DNA from: Streptomyces naganishii JCM 4654
Lineage (GTDB): Bacteria; Actinomycetota; Actinomycetes; Streptomycetales; Streptomycetaceae
Reading direction: 5' to 3'
Length of the DNA: 64,000 nucleotides
Assembly (NCBI RefSeq): GCF_014650575.1
Contig: NZ_BMVF01000001.1
Location: forward strand, 62,001 to 126,000
Shown piece after piece: positions 17,363 to 26,200 of the stretch. A program made the position numbers and the translations under genes. The notes below the pieces were generated by a model. The model saw only the letters and a program-made list of their open reading frames with translations, did no database searches and was not told the origin of the DNA. How positions within the stretch are numbered: the stretch's first letter is position 1; every line of letters begins with the position of its first letter.

Positions 17363-17400
17363 CGCGCCTTGAGGTTCCGGGCCCGGAACCTCAAGGCGCG
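17363..17400. terminator. Perfect 38-bp palindrome after the phzF-like gene
   Basis: Arms 17363-17381 and 17382-17400 are exact reverse complements with no spacer, giving a 19-bp stem. It starts 6 bp after the stop codon. The word GAGGTTCC inside the arm also occurs twice just upstream (near 17315 and 17356). It most likely works as a bidirectional terminator but could also be a protein-binding site. Confidence 0.65.
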
Positions 17401-17455
17401 CACCGGCCGTCCCGCGTGCGGCTCCTCCACAGCACATCGGTGCTGAGGGCGAACG

Positions 17456-17755
17456 CTCGGGGACGCGCTCGCCGGCACCGGCAAGCCCCTGGTGACCACG
17501 TCGGGAACCATGCTGTTCGCCTTCGCGGGACTCAAGGACGACCTTCATCGCGGCCGCCGAACTCGACGTCTTCCGCGACGAGGACCTGAGCTACGCGACG
17601 CGGCTCCAGGCCGGCGGTGTGCCCGTCGAACTGCACCTGTACCCCGGCGCCTACCACGCCTGGGACCTCTTCGCCCCCGAAGCCGCCGTCAGTGCCGCGT
17701 ATTCCACGCCTGGCACGGATACCTGCGCCGCCAGTTCAGCGCCCGCCAGCCCTGA
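17456..17755 (+). pseudogene. Debris of an NAD-dependent epimerase and an alpha/beta hydrolase
   Basis: The first 75 bp encode GDALAGTGKPLVTTSGTM, a segment typical of extended SDR/epimerases. The sequence then switches frame into AAELDVFRDEDLSYATRLQAGG and VELHLYPGAYHAWDLF, the C-terminal third of an Aes-like alpha/beta hydrolase, including the catalytic His region. A further frameshift leads to VFHAWHGYLRRQFSARQP and the stop at 17755. No start codon or intact domain remains. The stretch is a graveyard of two genes joined by deletion. Confidence 0.7.
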
Positions 17756-17837
17756 TCGTCCGGTGCGCGGACCCCGCCGCCCTGTGCTGCTGCCGGGTGG
17801 GGTGCGCAGGACGGCGGAGAAGGAGTCCAGGGGCGCG

Positions 17838-18695
17838 CTACGGCAGCGTCAGGATCTCCGCGCCGGTGTCCGTGACCACGAGGGTGTGCTCGAACTGGGC
17901 GGTGCGCCTGCGGTCCTTGGTGACGACCGTCCAGCCGTCGTCCCACACGTCGTACTCGTGCGTGCCGAGCGTCAGCATCGGCTCGATGGTGAAGGTCATC
18001 CCGGGCTGCATGACCGTGGTCGCGTGCGGGCTGTCGTAGTGCGGGACGATCAGGCCGGAGTGGAAGGAGGAGTTGATGCCGTGGCCGGTGAAGTCGCGGA
18101 CCACGCCGTAGCCGAAGCGCTTGGCGTACGACTCGATGACCCGGCCGATGATGTTGATCTGCCGGCCCGGCCTGACCGCCTTGATCGCCCGGTTCAGGGA
18201 CTCGCGGGTGCGCTCGACCAGCAGGCGGCTCTCCTCGTCGACGTCGCCGACGAGATAGGTGGCGTTGTTGTCGCCGTGCACCCCGCCGATGTACGCCGTC
18301 ACGTCCAGGTTGACGATGTCGCCGTCGCGCAGCACCGTCGAGTCCGGGATGCCGTGGCAGATCACCTCGTTGACGGAGGTGCACAGCGACTTGGGGAAGC
18401 CCCGGTAGCCGAGCGTCGAGGGGTAGGCGCCGTGGTCGCACATGTACTCGTGCGCCACCCGGTCCAGTTCGTCGGTGGTGACGCCCGGCGCGATGTGTTT
18501 CGCCGCCTCCTCCATGGCCTGCGCGGCGATCCGCCCGGCGATCCGCATCGCCTCCACGGTCTCAGGCGTCTGCACCTCCGGCCCGGTGTACGGCTTCGGC
18601 GCGGGCTTGCCGACGTACTCGGGACGCCGGATGTTTCCGGGCACGGAACGGGTGGGGGACAGCTCCCCGGGCACGAGCAGCGACTGGCCAGACAT
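17838..18695 (-). CDS. map: Type I methionine aminopeptidase
   Basis: 285 residues, the length usual for streptomycete Map. It removes the N-terminal Met from nascent proteins in the cytosol. The dinuclear metal ligands are visible: Asp in [18 protein letters not shown] (two Asp), His in [11 protein letters not shown], Glu in FTIEPML and Glu in QFEHTLVV. The ATG at 18695 is the natural start. An extended N-terminus ([13 protein letters not shown]...) is normal for actinobacterial type 1c forms. It is divergent from a small conserved gene with a 58-bp gap. Confidence 0.96.
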   Translation of the reverse strand: MSGQSLLVPGELSPTRSVPGNIRRPEYVGKPAPKPYTGPEVQTPETVEAMRIAGRIAAQAMEEAAKHIAPGVTTDELDRVAHEYMCDHGAYPSTLGYRGFPKSLCTSVNEVICHGIPDSTVLRDGDIVNLDVTAYIGGVHGDNNATYLVGDVDEESRLLVERTRESLNRAIKAVRPGRQINIIGRVIESYAKRFGYGVVRDFTGHGINSSFHSGLIVPHYDSPHATTVMQPGMTFTIEPMLTLGTHEYDVWDDGWTVVTKDRRRTAQFEHTLVVTDTGAEILTLP

Positions 18696-18753
18696 GCCGG
18701 CGAGTCTATCCGGGGCCGATGGGGGAACATGTCGGTGGTGAGAGGAGCTGGTC

Positions 18754-18987
18754 ATGCCCCTGTTCAAGAAGCGGACCGCGGGAAAGCCGGGCGAGTGGTT
18801 CTACTGCCTCGAGCACGGCACGGTCGAGGAGGGACCCGAGTGTCCCGCCAAGGACCGGTTCGGTCCCTACGCCTCCCGCGAGGAGGCCCAGCACGCGATG
18901 GACACCGCCCGTGAGCGCAACCTCCAGTGGGAGAACGACCCCCGCTGGCACGACGCCCAGACCCCGGACGCGGACGGGGACCGGTAG
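18754..18987 (+). CDS. Small conserved hypothetical protein
   Basis: 77 residues, soluble and charged. The pattern [20 protein letters not shown] followed by [12 protein letters not shown] resembles small actinobacterial proteins with paired Cys residues and a SPOR-like ending, but I cannot assign a function. The ribosome site AGGAG lies 8 nt before the ATG. It sits divergent from map. The two Cys residues (CLEH and ECPA) could bind metal, which is a guess. Confidence 0.72.
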   Translation: MPLFKKRTAGKPGEWFYCLEHGTVEEGPECPAKDRFGPYASREEAQHAMDTARERNLQWENDPRWHDAQTPDADGDR

Positions 18988-19065
18988 GCGGCCGGTCCGC
19001 GCCCGGGGGACGCGGGCCGGGGGCCGGCCGGGCGGGTGTCCGCCGGGCCCGGGGCCGGTCGCCGG

Positions 19066-20394
19066 TCAGGCCGGTGCGCGGGCCGTGGCGGCGCACTGCT
19101 CGCGCAGCCGTGCCGCGTGCGCGTTCGTCCGGACGTCGTACGTCATCAGGCCCGGCAGGCACAGGGCCAGGAGGCCCACCGCGCCCGCGTACAGCAGGCC
19201 GCCGGACCACACCGACGCCCGCACGCCCCACCACGCGGCCACGCCGCCCGAGCGGACCTGGCCCAGCTGCGGGCCCACCGAGTACGACAGCAGCTCGATG
19301 CCGGCCAGCCGGCCGCGCAGCTCGTCCGGGATGGTCTGGTTCCACAGGGCGCCCCGGAAGATCCCGCTGACCATGTCGCAGCCGCCGGCCACGGTCAGGA
19401 ACAGCAGCACCAGCCACACGTTCCCCACCGCACCGGCCGCGCCCACCGCCAGGCCCCACAGCAGCGCGGCCAGCACCACCATCCGTCCGTGCCGGTGCAC
19501 CCGCGAGGTCCAGCCGCTGGTCAGACTCACCAGCAGCGACCCCAGCGGCACGGAGGCGTACATCAGGCCCAACGACCAAGGCGCCCCCAGCTCGTCCGCG
19601 AGGAACGGCAGCACCGCCAGCGGCATCGCCAGGAACATCGCGGCCAGGTCGACCACGTACGTCCCCAGCAGCTCCTTGCGGCCCCAGGCGTACCGGGCGC
19701 CCTCGGCGATCGCCCGCAACGACGGCTTCACCGCCTCGTGGGCGGCCGGCTGGGCGGCGATGCGCACGACGAGGACGACCGAGACGGCGAACGTCGCCAG
19801 GTCGGCGGCGTAGGCGGAGGCGAGGCCCGCGTAGGCCACGACCACGCCCGCCGCCGCCGGGCCGGCCACCCCGCCGACCGTCCAGCGCAGCGAGTTCAGG
19901 GCGGTCGCCGCGGGCAGGTGCTCGTGCGCCACGATCCGCGGCCACAACGAGTCCAGCGCGGGCCGCTGCACCGAGGTCAGGGCGGAGGAGAGCGCCGCCA
20001 CCACGTACAGCGGCCACACCGCCGGGTGCGGCAGCAGGGCGCCGGCCAGCAGCGCCGCGCTCAGCAGCCCCTGGCCCACCTCGGTCCACACGATCAGCCG
20101 CCGCTTGTCCAGCGCGTCGGCCAGCGCGCCGCCGTAGAGCCCGCACACGACCAGCGGCACCACCTCCACGGCGCCCAGCGCCCCCACCGCGGCCGCCGAA
20201 CCCGTCAGCTCCTTCATCTGCACCGGCAGCGCGACGAACGTCAGGAAGCTGCCGAAGTTCGAGATCAGCCCCGACACCCACAGCCGCCGGAAGTCCCGCG
20301 AGGCCCGCCAGGGGGCCAGGTCGGGCAGCAGCGCCCTCAGGCCGGAGGGCGGGGCGTCGGCGGGTTCGCGGGGCGCGGGGGCGTCGTCGGTCAC
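19066..20394 (-). CDS. MFS transporter, EntS/MFS_3-like exporter
   Basis: 442 residues with 12 predicted helices. An N-terminal FRRLWVSGLISNFGSFLTFVALP is characteristic of the MFS_3/EntS branch, which exports siderophores and drugs, and the loop GALADALDKRRLI fits MFS motif A. The C-terminus is cytosolic. The substrate is unknown. GTG start at 20394. The gene converges with the small conserved gene; the 78-bp gap is extremely GC-rich with short inverted CCGGGC words. Confidence 0.87.
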   Translation of the reverse strand: MTDDAPAPREPADAPPSGLRALLPDLAPWRASRDFRRLWVSGLISNFGSFLTFVALPVQMKELTGSAAAVGALGAVEVVPLVVCGLYGGALADALDKRRLIVWTEVGQGLLSAALLAGALLPHPAVWPLYVVAALSSALTSVQRPALDSLWPRIVAHEHLPAATALNSLRWTVGGVAGPAAAGVVVAYAGLASAYAADLATFAVSVVLVVRIAAQPAAHEAVKPSLRAIAEGARYAWGRKELLGTYVVDLAAMFLAMPLAVLPFLADELGAPWSLGLMYASVPLGSLLVSLTSGWTSRVHRHGRMVVLAALLWGLAVGAAGAVGNVWLVLLFLTVAGGCDMVSGIFRGALWNQTIPDELRGRLAGIELLSYSVGPQLGQVRSGGVAAWWGVRASVWSGGLLYAGAVGLLALCLPGLMTYDVRTNAHAARLREQCAATARAPA

Positions 20395-20485
20395 GAGCGG
20401 CCATGCTCGGCTCGCCCGCCCGGCGGCGGCAACCGCTTTTCCGCGCCGCCCCCGCTGCTCGGCCGGCCGCTTCCGGAACCCGCCG

Positions 20486-21082
20486 CTACCAGCGCGCCGG
20501 CGGGGGAGCCGTCAGCTGTTCGGTCAGCCGGGACAGGCGGTCCCGGAAGCGGCCGCCCCTGGGCGCGGGCACCGCGTTCTCCCCGGCCGCCGCGCTCACC
20601 AGGTGCTGCACGGTGTCCAGGTCCAGCTCCGCGCCCGGCGGCACCGCGAGCGTCTCGTGGGCCATCGCGCCCAGCTCGCCCTCCTCGCAGCCCAGCGCCA
20701 GCACCGTCGCCCCGGCCCGGCGCGCCTCGTGCACCCGCTCCAGCAGCGCGGTGGGTTCCTCCGGGGCCACGACCAGCAGCGTCTCGTCCCGCCTGGCCGC
20801 CTCCAGCCGTCCGAGACCCACGGAGAGGTGGGCCGGATCGCCCGGCCGGGGCTCGTGCCGCACCAGGGTCGGGGCCAGCTCCGGGGTGCCCGACCAGGCG
20901 GCCTCGTCCACCAGATGCGCCGCCAGGTGCCACGGCTCGTACGCCGGGGTCCCCACCAGCAGCAGCCCGCCCCCGTGCGAGACCACGGACCCGCGCAGCG
21001 CCCCAGCGAACCGCCGCGTGGCCCCCAGCCACTCGGTCCCGGCGAGCACTTCACGCAGCAACGCGACCCGTACGGCATCCAT
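20486..21082 (-). CDS. Conserved hypothetical protein, possible SIS (sugar isomerase) fold
   Basis: 198 residues. The segment GGGLLLVGTPAYEPWHLAAHLVDE, then DETLLVVAPEEPTALLERVHEARRAGATVLALG, has the alternating strand/helix layout of SIS domains that bind phosphosugars. The usual Ser/Thr phosphate loop is not convincing, so the fold call is tentative. The ATG at 21082 follows CAGGAT by 8 nt, suggesting a leaderless transcript. It is 91 bp upstream of the MFS gene on the same strand and divergent from the F420 reductase. Confidence 0.6.
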   Translation of the reverse strand: MDAVRVALLREVLAGTEWLGATRRFAGALRGSVVSHGGGLLLVGTPAYEPWHLAAHLVDEAAWSGTPELAPTLVRHEPRPGDPAHLSVGLGRLEAARRDETLLVVAPEEPTALLERVHEARRAGATVLALGCEEGELGAMAHETLAVPPGAELDLDTVQHLVSAAAGENAVPAPRGGRFRDRLSRLTEQLTAPPPARW

Positions 21083-21206
21083 ACGACCGCATCCTGCCCC
21101 AAACGGCGCCATCCGAGGCGCGGTTCGCTCCGGATTCGCCCGCCTTGGGGACCGTACGGCCGCCTCGCCCGCCTTGGTCACGTGCGGCCGCCCCGCCCGG
21201 CGACCG

Positions 21207-21258
21207 GCGGCCGCCTCCCGGTGCCCGGGCGGCCGCCTCCCGGTGCCCGGGCGGCCGC
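21207..21258. repeat. 22-bp tandem repeat (2.4 copies)
   Basis: GCGGCCGCCTCCCGGTGCCCGG occurs at 21207-21228 and 21229-21250 and is followed by a partial third copy. Each copy begins with the octamer GCGGCCGC. It lies between the divergent SIS-like and F420 reductase genes, 33 bp upstream of the latter's ATG, so it may touch that promoter. Confidence 0.6.
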
Positions 21259-21290
21259 TCACCCCGCTTCCACGGACGTAGAGTCGGCCC

Positions 21291-22022
21291 ATGACCTCTA
21301 GTGACCCCATGACCTCCAGTGACAGCGCACAGCAGCCCGCGAAGGCGCCCGCCAAGGATCCCTGGGACCTGCCCGACGTCTCCGGACTGGTCGTCGGCGT
21401 ACTCGGCGGCACCGGGCCGCAGGGCAAGGGGCTGGCCTACCGGCTCGCCCGTGCCGGACAGAAGGTGATCATCGGATCCCGGGCCGCCGAGCGCGCACGG
21501 GCCGCGGCCGAGGAGACCGGGCACGGGGTCGAGGGCGCCGACAACGCCGAGACCGCCCGCCGCAGCGACGTCGTGATCGTCGCCGTGCCCTGGGAGGGCC
21601 ACGGCAAGACCCTCGAGTCCCTGCGCGGGGAACTGGCCGGCAAGCTCGTCGTGGACTGCGTCAACCCGCTCGGCTTCGACAAGAAGGGCGCCTACGCCCT
21701 CAAGCCCGAGGAGGGCAGCGCCGCCGAGCAGGCCGCCGCGCTGCTCCCGGACTCCCGGGTCACCGCCGCCTTCCACCACCTGTCCGCCGTACTGCTCCAG
21801 GACCCCGGGATCGAGCGGATCGACACCGACGTGATGGTGCTCGGCGAGGAGCGCGCCGACGTCGAGATCGTCCAGGCCCTGGCCGGCCGCATCCCCGGCA
21901 TGCGCGGCGTCTTCGCGGGCCGGCTGCGCAACGCCCACCAGGTGGAGTCGCTGGTGGCGAACCTGATCTCCGTCAACCGCCGCTACAGGGCGCACGCGGG
22001 CCTCCGGGTCACCGACGTGTGA
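21291..22022 (+). CDS. npdG: NADPH-dependent F420 reductase
   Basis: 243 residues. The Rossmann motif VGVLGGTGPQGKGLAYRLA (about residues 34-52) and the IIGSRAAERA phosphate-binding loop mark the F420:NADP oxidoreductase family (Fno/NpdG), along with VVDCVNPLGF and HHLSAVLLQD. It transfers hydride between NADPH and coenzyme F420 to supply reduced F420. TAGAGT six nt before the ATG suggests a leaderless promoter. The first codons are a tandem duplication (MTSSDPMTSSD). Confidence 0.9.
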   Translation: MTSSDPMTSSDSAQQPAKAPAKDPWDLPDVSGLVVGVLGGTGPQGKGLAYRLARAGQKVIIGSRAAERARAAAEETGHGVEGADNAETARRSDVVIVAVPWEGHGKTLESLRGELAGKLVVDCVNPLGFDKKGAYALKPEEGSAAEQAAALLPDSRVTAAFHHLSAVLLQDPGIERIDTDVMVLGEERADVEIVQALAGRIPGMRGVFAGRLRNAHQVESLVANLISVNRRYRAHAGLRVTDV

Positions 22023-22086
22023 GCCGATGGGGGACACTGGTCGGCGAAGCAGTCCCGAGCAGTGTCCCCGACAGGAGCCCGCCGCC

Positions 22087-22278
22087 ATGCCCCGTCTCGC
22101 CCTCTACGCCCTCGCCGTCTGCGTGCTGTCCGTCGCCGCGGCCGTCGTCTCGTTCGTCGAGGGCAGCTGGCTGGGGATCGTGTGGGTCCTGCTGGCGGGC
22201 CTGTCGTCCAACATGACCTGGTACTACGCCCGCCGCGGCCGGGTCCGCCAGGACGGCCCCGGGTCCGTCACCGGCTGA
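22087..22278 (+). CDS. Small two-helix membrane protein
   Basis: 63 residues: hydrophobic helix LALYALAVCVLSVAAAVVSFV, a short turn, a second helix GIVWVLLAGLSSNMTWYYA, then a positively charged tail. AGGAG precedes the ATG by 9 nt. It follows npdG by 64 bp and overlaps the end of the converging protease gene by 11 bp. Function unknown. Confidence 0.7.
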   Translation: MPRLALYALAVCVLSVAAAVVSFVEGSWLGIVWVLLAGLSSNMTWYYARRGRVRQDGPGSVTG

Positions 22279-23068
22279 CCGAGCAGAACTCGTTGGTGCC
22301 CTGCCAGAACCGGTACAGCTCCTGACCGCAGTACTGGTCGAACCCCCCGATGCCCAGCGGGCGCAGAATGGCGTCGATCAGGTCGAAGAACGCGGTGTTG
22401 AGCGACGGCACCCACAGCAGCGCGAACACGAACAGCAGCCCGAACGGCGCGAACGGCTCCACCTGCCGCTTGACGTTGTACGACAGCCACGGCTCGATCA
22501 CGCCGTAGCCGTCCAGGCCGGGCACCGGCAGGAAGTTCAGGATCGCGGCCGTGACCTGGAGCAGCGCGAGGAAGGCCAGCGCGAACCGGAAGTCGCGCGG
22601 CACCCCGTCCAGCGCGTGCAGCCAGAACGGGGCCGTGCACACGAGCGCGAACAGCACGTTGGTGAGCGGGCCCGCCGCCGAGATCAGGCTGTGCCGCCAC
22701 CGGCCCTTGATCCGGCCGCGCTCGATGAACACGGCGCCGCCCGGCAGGCCGATCCCGCCCATGATCACGAACAGCACCGGCAGCACGATGCTCAGCAGCG
22801 CGTGCGTGTACTTCAGCGGGTTCAGCGTGAGGTAGCCCTTCGCGCCGATCGTGATGTCGCCGCTGTGCAGGGCGGTGCGGGCGTGCGCGTACTCGTGCAG
22901 GCACAGCGAGACGATCCAGGCCGCCGTCACGAACAGGAACACCGCCACGCCCGGCTGCTGGGCGAACCCGGTCCAGGTGGCCCACCCCGTGACGGCGGTG
23001 ACGGCCAGGATCCCGAGGAAGACGGGACTGACCCGCCGGTCACTGCGGCGGCTGGTGGCGGTGGTCAT
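22268..23068 (-). CDS. Site-2 protease family intramembrane metalloprotease
   Basis: 266 residues with six hydrophobic helices. The zinc motif HEYAH (HExxH) lies in CLHEYAHARTAL (about residues 63-67). The third ligand region reads LPVPGLDGYG, corresponding to the NPDG-type motif. Members cut transmembrane segments of regulators or signal peptides, and the target here is unknown. It is divergent from the SARP regulator with a 230-bp gap. Its stop overlaps the small membrane gene tail to tail. Confidence 0.9.
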   Translation of the reverse strand: MTTATSRRSDRRVSPVFLGILAVTAVTGWATWTGFAQQPGVAVFLFVTAAWIVSLCLHEYAHARTALHSGDITIGAKGYLTLNPLKYTHALLSIVLPVLFVIMGGIGLPGGAVFIERGRIKGRWRHSLISAAGPLTNVLFALVCTAPFWLHALDGVPRDFRFALAFLALLQVTAAILNFLPVPGLDGYGVIEPWLSYNVKRQVEPFAPFGLLFVFALLWVPSLNTAFFDLIDAILRPLGIGGFDQYCGQELYRFWQGTNEFCSVSR

Positions 23069-23298
23069 GGGGGAGGGCTCCTGGGCGTGGCTCGGCTCGG
23101 GTCGGCTGTCGTACGGGCGCCGGCGGGGTGCTCGCGGCCGGTGCGGGGTCGACCGTACCGGTCACGCGAGGTGAACGTCCCGCCCGGGCCGGGAGGTTCC
23201 TTCCGGCGCCCTCGTCCCCTCGTGCTCGGATCCGGGCGGTTCACGCCCGCCGGAAACCCGGAAGCGGTGTGCGTGCGTCCCCGGACACAATGGACCCC

Positions 23299-26200
23299 GT
23301 GCGCTATCGCATCCTCGGCACCACTCAGGCACTCCGCCCCGACGGCACCGCCGTCCCGGTCGGCGGGGCACGGCTGCGCGCCCTGCTGACCGTGCTCGCC
23401 CTGCGGGCCGGACGTACGGTCCCGGTGGGCGTCCTGGTCGAGGAGGTGTGGGACGGCGATCCGCCCGCCGACGCCACCGGCGCCCTCCAGGCCCTGGTCG
23501 GGCGGCTGCGCCGGGCGCTCGGCGCGCACGCGGTCGCCTCCGCCGAGGGCGGCTACCGGCTCGCCGCCGCGGCCGACGACATCGACCTGCACCGCTTCGA
23601 GCGGCTGGCGGGCGAGGGCCTGCGCGCCCTGGCCGACGGCGACCCGGCCAAGGCGGCCGTCGTCCTCGACGACGCCCTCGCCCTGTGGCGCGGCCCCGCC
23701 CTGGCCGACCTGCCCGACCGCACCGCCGAGGCGGCCCGCTGGGAGACCCGCCACCGCGACGTGCGCCGCGCGCGCCTGGCCGCCGCCCTCGCCCTCGGCC
23801 ACGCGGCCCAGGTGCTGCCCGACCTCACCGCTCTGTGCGACACCCACCCCCTCGACGAACCCCTCCAGGCCCTCCGCCTGCGCGCCCTGCGCGACGCGGG
23901 CCGCCCGGCGGAGGCCCTGGCCGCCTACGAGGACGTACGCCACCTGCTGGCCGACCGCCTCGGCTCCGACCCGGGTCCCGAACTGCGCGCCCTGCACGAG
24001 GAGTTGCTGCGGCCGGGCGACCGCGACGGGCGGCGCGTTCCCGGCTCGCCGACGGTCGGCCACCCCTCCGCCGGCGGTCACGGCTCGCCGGCGGCCGGCC
24101 GCTTCTCCGCCCGTGAGCCGCACACCGGCGCGGCCCCGCCGCCCGGCCCCACAGCCACCGGTACACCCCGACCCCGGGAAGCCGCCGCCTCCGCAGCGGA
24201 CACCCCCGCTTTCGCCACACCGCCTGCCCCGGACGCGCCCGGCTCCGCCGCGCCGTCCGGCCCGGGTGCGGACGGGTCGTCCGGCTCACGCGCCGGGGAA
24301 GTGTCTGGATCGCCCGTCCACGGTGTGTCCGGGTCGCCCGCCCGCGGGGCGTTCGGACCGTCCGCCTCCGCAGCCTCCGGGGCGCCCGCCTCCGGAGGGT
24401 CCCGACCGCCCGCCGACGAAGCGTCCGGCCCGCGCGCCGTGGGGATGTCCGGAGCGGCCGCCCACGGTGTGTCCGGGTCGCCCGCCCGCGGGGCGTTCGG
24501 ACCGTCCGCCTCCGGAGCGTCCGGACCGTCCGCCTCCGGAGAGTCCCGACGGCCCGCCGACGAAGCGTCCGGCCCGCGCGCCGGGGGAATATCCGGGTCG
24601 CCCTTCCACGGGCCGTTCGGGTCGCCCGCCGACGGAGCGCCCGGGTCGCCCGCCGACGGAGCGCCCGGGTCGCCCGCCGACGGTGTGTCCGAACCGTCCG
24701 CCCAAGGCGTGCCCGGATCGCCCGCCGACGGAGCGTCCGGGTCGCCCGCCGACGGTGTGTCCGAACCGTCCGCCCAAGGAGTGCCCGGATCGCCCGCCGA
24801 CGGAGCGCCCGGATCGCCCACCTACGAAGCGCCCGGACGGTCCGCCCACAGCGTGTCCGGATCACCCGCCCACGGCGTGTCCGAACCCCCCGCCCCCGGA
24901 GCCTCCGCACCCCCCGCCGTCCATCAGCCCGGTGCCCGTGCCGTCCATTCCTGGCCGCCCGCCGCGGCAGCGGCATCCGCGCCCGGTGCTTCCGCGCAGG
25001 CCCCCGCGCCCGCCGAGGGTGAGCGGGAGCAGTTCTCCGGGGCCGCCGGTGCGCCCTCCTCCCGGCCCCCCAGCAACATCCGCGCCCGGCTCACCTCCTT
25101 CGTGGGCCGGGAGGACGACATCGCGGCGATCCGCGCCGACCTCGCCGGCGCGCGGCTGGTCACCCTGCTCGGGCCGGGCGGGGCCGGCAAGACGCGGCTG
25201 TCGCAGGAGGTCGCCGAGGCCGTGCGGCCGGTGCCCCGCGACGGGGTGTGGCTGGCCGAGCTCGCCCCGGTCGACGACCCGGCGGCCGTGCCCGAGGCCG
25301 TGCTCACGGCCGTGGGCGCCCGCGAGACCGTCCTGTACGGCGCCGGCGCCGAGGAGATGCGGGTCGCGGTCGCCGACCGGCACGACGAACCCGTCGAGCG
25401 GCTCGTCGAGCACTGCTCCCGGCGCCGCGTGCTGCTCCTCCTCGACAACTGCGAGCACGTCGTCGACTCCGCCGCCCGCCTGGTCGAGGAACTGCTCGCC
25501 CGCTGCCCGCACCTGACCGTGCTCGCCACCAGCCGCGAACCCCTCGGGGTGCCGGGCGAACTGGTCCGTCCGGTGGAGCCGCTGCCCGACCCGGTCGCGC
25601 TGCGGCTGTTCGCCGAGCGGGGAGCGGCCGTACGGCCCGGCTTCCGCGTCGACGCCGACGAGGACACCGAGGCCGCCTGCGCCGAGATCTGCCGCCGCCT
25701 GGACGGCCTGCCCCTGGCCATCGAACTGGCCGCCGCCCGGCTGCGGATGCTCACCCCGGCCCAGATCGCCGGCCGGCTGGACGACCGCTTCCGCCTGCTC
25801 ACCTCCGGAAGCCGTACCGTCCTGCCCCGCCAGCAGACCCTGCGGGCCGTCGTCGACTGGTCCTGGGACCTGCTCGACGAGGACGAGCGGTACGTCCTCG
25901 GCCGGCTGTCCGTCTTCGCGGGCGGCTGCCACCTCGCCGCCGCCGAGGCCGTGTGCGGGCCCGCCGCCTTCGACGCCCTCGGCTCCCTCGTCGACAAGTC
26001 CCTCGTGGTCGCCGCGCCCGCCCCCGACGGCGAGATGCGCTACCGGCTCCTGGAGACCGTCGCCGAGTACGCGGGCGAACGCCTCGACGAGACCGGCGGC
26101 CGCGCCGAGGCCGAGCGCGCGCACCTGACGTACTACCGCGAACTGGCGCGCACCACCGACGCGTTGCTGCGCGGCCCCGGCCAGGCCACCGCCATCGCCC

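Noticed and set aside
23128..23298. 57-codon N-terminal extension of the SARP regulator
   Set aside because: It is Pro/Arg-rich GC-biased frame with no similarity to the winged-helix start, which begins at the GTG at 23299.
24319..24860. CRISPR-like array of 24-bp repeats
   Set aside because: The repeats are directly tandem without unique spacers, vary in sequence and keep the SARP reading frame.
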